Positions 59,834-64,000 of a DNA stretch of 64,000 nucleotides are shown in pieces; the first letter of the stretch is position 1, and every line of letters starts with the position of its first letter. The stretch spans positions 3,040,925-3,104,924 of the forward strand of contig JACDQD010000003.1 of NCBI GenBank assembly GCA_019843655.1, written 5' to 3'. The notes beneath the pieces were generated by a model. That model was not told where the DNA came from. It searched no databases and saw only the letters and a list, made by a program, of their open reading frames with translations. Source of the stretch: Lethocerus indicus (taxonomy: Eukaryota > Arthropoda > Insecta > Hemiptera > Belostomatidae). The translations under genes and the position numbers were made by a program.

Positions 59834-62543
59834 AACATTTTTTGGTACTCAAGGTATTTCAAATGGTTTTCCATGCATTTCTGGGATACATTTAGCTTCT
59901 TCGCTATATGCCGTGTTGTACAATGGCGATCTGTATCGATTACGGACTTCATTTGGTCGTCATCAACAAGTTTTGACACTGACTATATCTTTTGTGGCTT
60001 CGTACACGGAGCATAACTTTTTGTGAACTCGCGATGCATTTTTTAGCCTAACGAAAAACGGAAACACAAAATATGGCGATAATATTCGTTTCGTTAAACC
60101 GTTTTTCAATCGATGTGAGACGGGCACTATTAAACGGAGTAATATCAAGTTAATATCAATAACGCAGTGAAATCCGCAATGACTTAGTTGCCAGTCCAAT
60201 ATTTATTGTCGTGCACCGAACATAAAATTAAGAGGTGAAGAACGAGCAAATTACAATAGTTATAGATAATAGAAGGGAGATAAATTGATTACAGATTTCT
60301 TGGAAAATGCAGATTTTCCCGGTTTTCCGAAGTGAGTGTGCAATGTGGGCTGCATTACCTCCCCCTTACCTCATTGAAGCAGTCGATATCCTCATTGGGT
60401 GCCCCACTTCGGGGGGAACGATTTTAAAATTTGATTCTTTAGCGTCTCCTACGATAACGTTTAACATCCCGAGAGCCGGTTGACGGCTACCGTCGCCGGC
60501 CCACTTTACTCAATGTAATTTCAATAATGAGCTTTTCTCTCGCTCTCTCCCCCGGCTTGCTGAGAAAAGCCGAGTTTTCTCTCTCTCCTCTCTCTGTCTC
60601 TGCGAATTTCCTCTGTCCCGTTTTCACGTCCTGCCATTTTGATTATATCCGTCAGTTATTGGAGCGATGAAATCTATTCTACGACTTTTAGTCGCGACAA
60701 CTAGAGTACCCTTTGAAACTTGAAGTTGGTATCGCCTTAAGTTTATTCGGCCGGAGTTTGACGTTCTCCGATAGACTTGTACAGTGCATTTATCTTTCGC
60801 AGTATTAGTGTAATGTTTCTGCGATACCTTAAGGACGTAAGGGAATACTTTTTCTAGTGTTAATCACGGCATTATACCTTCTTTTATAGGTATACGGAAC
60901 TTTTTGTTCCGTACCTTCTGAGGCTGCTTTTACGAAATCACCGAAATTGAATTTACGTTAAAAGGGAATTCATTCGATTCCACGAGATAAGGTCCTTGCG
61001 GGGGTTGTGTTAATACCGCCCTTCGCGTTCTGTACGGGGCTAATATATAATCTCTCCGAATCAATTCATCGAAGAACAATCGAAACCCGACATCGTCCTA
61101 TTGTAATTTCTGCCACGGTTTCTACGCCCTCTCCGCCCCGACCGGAAGCCCCCAAAAAAAAATCCCCGTCGGTTTCGCGGATCGGGGCAATAAATTTAAA
61201 AGGGCAGAATGTGTTTACCCCCGAGGCCGGGGCCGCTTTGCAGCTCCTGGCAACGGCTTAATTGAAATATAACCGGCCTCAATTTACCGGCCGTGGGGGG
61301 AGGTGGAGGAGGGATAAATTCGCCCCTACCCTTATTAGTCTACATTCGGTGTAGAATCCCCTGCCGAAGCAACGGGCGGAAAAAGATATACGGCCCAATT
61401 TTTAACCCCCCCGATAGTATGAAAATAGGTGGAGAGGATCAGATTCTGAACAGTGTTATAGTGTCAATTAAACAGGTGATGCCCCCTTGAGAGATTTTCA
61501 CGCTTCAATCCATCGTCCGTCCATCGCTGTTTTACATAATTAAGTCGAGCTTAACAATAATAAGTGACCTTGACCTCGAATTCAAAATGACAAGATTCTG
61601 TCGTAAGTTATAATTTTGTTTCACTTTCTGAACTTTTGAGTGTCGTTTGAGGAATTGTATAATTCTACAATGAGTCTCTACTTCGGAGGTTTAAAATAAA
61701 TATGAATCGTGACAGGTTATTAAATTCGTGTCTGTGAAAAATTGTTTCCAATTTTATCCAATTCAGTTTTCACACGCGGACAGGATGAACGCGTACGCGA
61801 ACGCATTTCTGCATTGCGTTGAATCGAGAAAAATATTCTGAATGAGATAACGGTTATTTTTCTTTTCATTCAGAATAAATTCCTTCAAAAATGGCCGACC
61901 GCTGTCGAACGAAGTCGAGTATCGCGATCGGTCGGGAATACCGCAGCGATTATCGGCCCGGCGGGGTAATAAATATGAAACGAAAAAAAAAATGCTCGAG
62001 CGTAATCGCATAAATCCGGAGCCCTTTTCGGCCTTGTCGCCTTCTCTCCAGTATTATTCGGAATTGAAAAATTAAAATTTAGAGATTTATTGACTGTGAA
62101 CTGTTCACCGGCCGATTTCCTTACTGCGTACAATCGATAACATTTCTTTACACGCCGGAGATTTAAATAATTATTTCCGATATTTACTTTCGGCCTTGAG
62201 TCTCGAATTTTCGACTGCGTATTCCACTTATACTGTTTTACTTGTCTGGATAATCGGATTGTAGGCTATAGATTTTCAGCGGGAAAGAATAAAAACAATA
62301 AAATATATGAGGACGACAAAACTCATAAGTGAAATGCACACACATTGAATTCTGCACAAAGTAATTTTCCTATACGGGATTATTGTCTGTTGGCCGGGAT
62401 CGGTTTTGTTCAACCGATTTTATTGGTTTTATTCGATGCGTTGTACGTTATTTCAGCGGCCGAGGTAGGATTGATGGTTTTGCGACGATTTGGCGATGGT
62501 TTGGACCCCATCCATCATTTATTTCAGCGTCTGCGCCCAATTG

Positions 62544-62632
62544 TAGAGAGGGAGGGAGAGGGAGAGAGAGAGAGAGAGAGGAGAGGAGCGAGGCCTCTGT
62601 GCTGGTACCGCCCACCTCGCAGACACCCATCA

Positions 62633-62663
<31 letters not shown>

Positions 62664-62668
62664 CCTCC
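62544..62668. repeat. Paired (GA)n and (CT)n tracts (inverted)
   Basis: GAGAGGGAGGGAGAGGGAGA and a GA run to 62586 face a CT run from 62637 to 62663 and CCCTCCCC, separated by about 50 bases. The two open frames crossing it are low complexity. Confidence 0.8.
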
Positions 62669-63275
62669 CCCCGCATCGAAAACTTAAAATATATATATCT
62701 GTATTTAGTGCCGGATCGTATTCTGCCCCGTCACCTTTAGCCAACCTTTAGTTTTTAAAGACGGCCTACAGAAATCCCCGGGGTTGAATCTGTGTGGACC
62801 TACAGCGCTGAGCGAGGGTTAAAACAACCCCCAATTTGTAAATGTGTCATATTCATTTCTGCGAATTTTTGTTTTCGCGGACCGCATCAAATTCTCTGGA
62901 TTCTGGATTCGGTAATAAAACCGGCACGATTAGAACTCACAATTAGCGCATAAGTATACGGGACTACACGTGAGATTTAAATCGGCGCTCCTGATGTTTC
63001 ATCCAGGGAAATTAGTGCGACGTCAACCAGTTTATTATACGTGTTTAGTGCTTTTTTTCATTAAAAAAGCGGAGATTTATGTGTCCTGTTATTCGTAGAC
63101 GATGTCGACGATTTTGCAAAACAAATCGGTCGTCCTCCCGCAACGTTCGGTGTAAATAGTTATTGTAGCGAAGGGATGATGTTGCCGGGGGTTGGGGCGG
63201 AGTATCCCTTTTGAAAATCGAAAACCGCAACGAACCCCAACGTCGGAGGGAGAGCATTATCCTACATAATAAATA

Positions 63276-63334
63276 CTGCTCTCTCCCTCTCCTCTCGCTC
63301 TGTCTCTCTCCCTCCCTCCCTCCCTCTCTCCCTC
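63276..63334. repeat. CT-rich low-complexity tract
   Basis: CTCTCTCCCTCTCC, TCTCTCTCCC and repeated TCCC units. No matching GA tract lies nearby, unlike the two paired sites. Confidence 0.9.
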
Positions 63335-63577
63335 TAACCCTCCCGTTTAATGTGAGCGGAATTCGGCTTCCGGCCTCGCGTTTGTCTGAGTTAGGAAGCC
63401 CGCGGTTTGTTGTCGCGGTTTTGTTCCTCCCGCCTTCTCCCCATTGTTAGTACTGACCCAGCTCGCCCGATTTTTGGATACTTAAACGGCGAAATTCGTA
63501 TCGACAGTCGAAAACCTCACTCTTCACAACGAATAGAAGAGACGAACGGGCTTTTTAGTCGGGCCATCCCGGTTTGT

Positions 63578-63824
63578 ATTTTATTAAACAAAAAGTTAAA
63601 AAGACTGGAAGCGACCTGACGATACAAACTACTACTCAGATTACTGGATAATAAATCGAAAATAGGTTTAAACAATAAATTATCACTGTATAATACAATA
63701 CATAAACCGATCTGACAGTACAGACTCGAACTGTGGGGTTCCACCAAACCGCAAATCTTAAATAACCAATCCACCTTTCTATGTCTTCTAGCTCACCCTA
63801 CACAAGAAGATAGAAAAAATTGAA
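63578..63824 (+). mobile_element. Jockey-clade retrotransposon fragment near the right edge
   Basis: One frame, broken by two TGA stops (63617-63619 and within KPI-stop-QYR), gives LLNKKLKRLE, LLLRLLDNKSKIGLNNKLSL, YNTIHKPI and LELWGSTKPQI. These correspond to the same RT thumb region as the 24.7-kb fragment (SNKLTVYKAILKPTWTYG, WGST). It is 5'-truncated and pseudogenised. A 3' UTR of about 125 bases leads to a poly(A) run. Confidence 0.75.
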
Positions 63825-63948
63825 AATTAGTATCCATAAGTATAAAATATACTGAACATCGTTAACAGAATTCTTTAATCGTTATTGCTTCCCGCGCTTT
63901 TAAACTCCCTCGAATTATAACTAGTAATTTGTAAATTTTATGTTGATT

Positions 63949-63962
63949 AAAAAAAAAAAAAA
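63949..63962 (+). other. Poly(A) run, probable 3' tail of the Jockey fragment
   Basis: Fourteen A residues follow TTTTATGTTGATT, at the expected distance behind the decayed ORF end. No convincing target-site duplication can be assigned, since the 5' truncation point is unclear. Confidence 0.5.
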
Positions 63963-64000
63963 CAGAAAAACGAGAGAAGTGAAATTGACTTCGTTCCAAG

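Larger units (their letters stand above)
59257..63577. other. Intron sequence with low-complexity tracts
   Basis: Includes the 19-bp triple repeat and GA/CT tracts. An acceptor-like CCTTCTTTTATAG at 60877-60889 lacks a good donor or open frame. Confidence 0.55.
32042..64000 (+). other. Rbp6: Intron downstream of the Rbp6-like exon (3' end outside the window)
   Basis: The next Musashi exon should encode the rest of RRM1, including the RNP1 octamer with GFGF. I did not find it in any frame, so the intron is at least about 32 kb. It holds a roughly 10-kb satellite domain, fold-back elements, a Jockey fragment near the right edge, and a strong candidate recursive splice site at 54041. Confidence 0.65.

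Noticed and set aside
60877..60895. Acceptor-like CCTTCTTTTATAG followed by GTATAC, considered as a recursive splice site
   Set aside because: The donor half lacks G at +5 and the consensus purines, so it is too weak to claim.
62345..62751. Two + frames of 122 and 131 codons
   Set aside because: Run through GA and CT tracts in two frames at once, with Arg-Glu and Ser-Leu repeats.

Overview
The window reads as one stretch of a large animal gene, almost certainly from an arthropod and probably an insect. It is nearly all non-coding. Three things point there: a single short, cleanly spliced coding exon in a sea of intron, relics of Jockey-type non-LTR retrotransposons, and abundant microsatellite and satellite DNA. 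I cannot name the species. I found no complete protein-coding gene, no intact tRNA or rRNA gene, and no CRISPR array. Essentially every long open frame is a by-product of low-complexity, repeat or intron sequence.

The only host coding sequence I can support is a 41-nt exon on the + strand (32001-32041) with a strong acceptor and donor. It encodes K-M-F-I-G-G-L-S-W-Q-T-S-P, the start of RRM1 (RNP2 region) of Musashi-family RNA-binding proteins. The residues fit Rbp6/MSI2 better than Drosophila msi. The window is therefore about 32 kb of the intron before this exon and 32 kb of the intron after it. Two zero-length acceptor/donor junctions lie in these introns on the same strand: a strong one at 54041/54042 and a weaker one at 14983/14984. 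They look like recursive splice sites, which would suit an unusually long intron.

The main mobile component is a short fold-back element, called family A here. Its inverted arms each carry a hammerhead-ribozyme-like core with a 4-bp stem I, the CUGAAGA box, a 3-bp stem II, GAA, and a palindromic ACCGGU that could act as stem III in a dimer. Four or five copies (3747-4091, 4640-5202, 25673-25936, 29690-29957, 59123-59244) have direct repeats of 7-12 bp at their ends. Many degraded copies and collapsed palindromic derivatives are scattered elsewhere. A second fold-back family (family B) occurs near 1.1, 9.1 and 37.9-38.4 kb. Two decayed Jockey reverse-transcriptase fragments lie at 24749-25184 and 63578-63824, the latter followed by a short poly(A) run.

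From 37.7 to 47.8 kb the intron holds a roughly 10-kb satellite domain. A ~53-bp unit is interrupted three times by blocks of an unrelated 104-bp unit, and the 53-bp type reappears in inverted orientation at 47.14-47.76 and 50.43-50.68 kb. The rest is unremarkable intron with microsatellites, G-runs and purine/pyrimidine tracts, some of them placed as inverted pairs.
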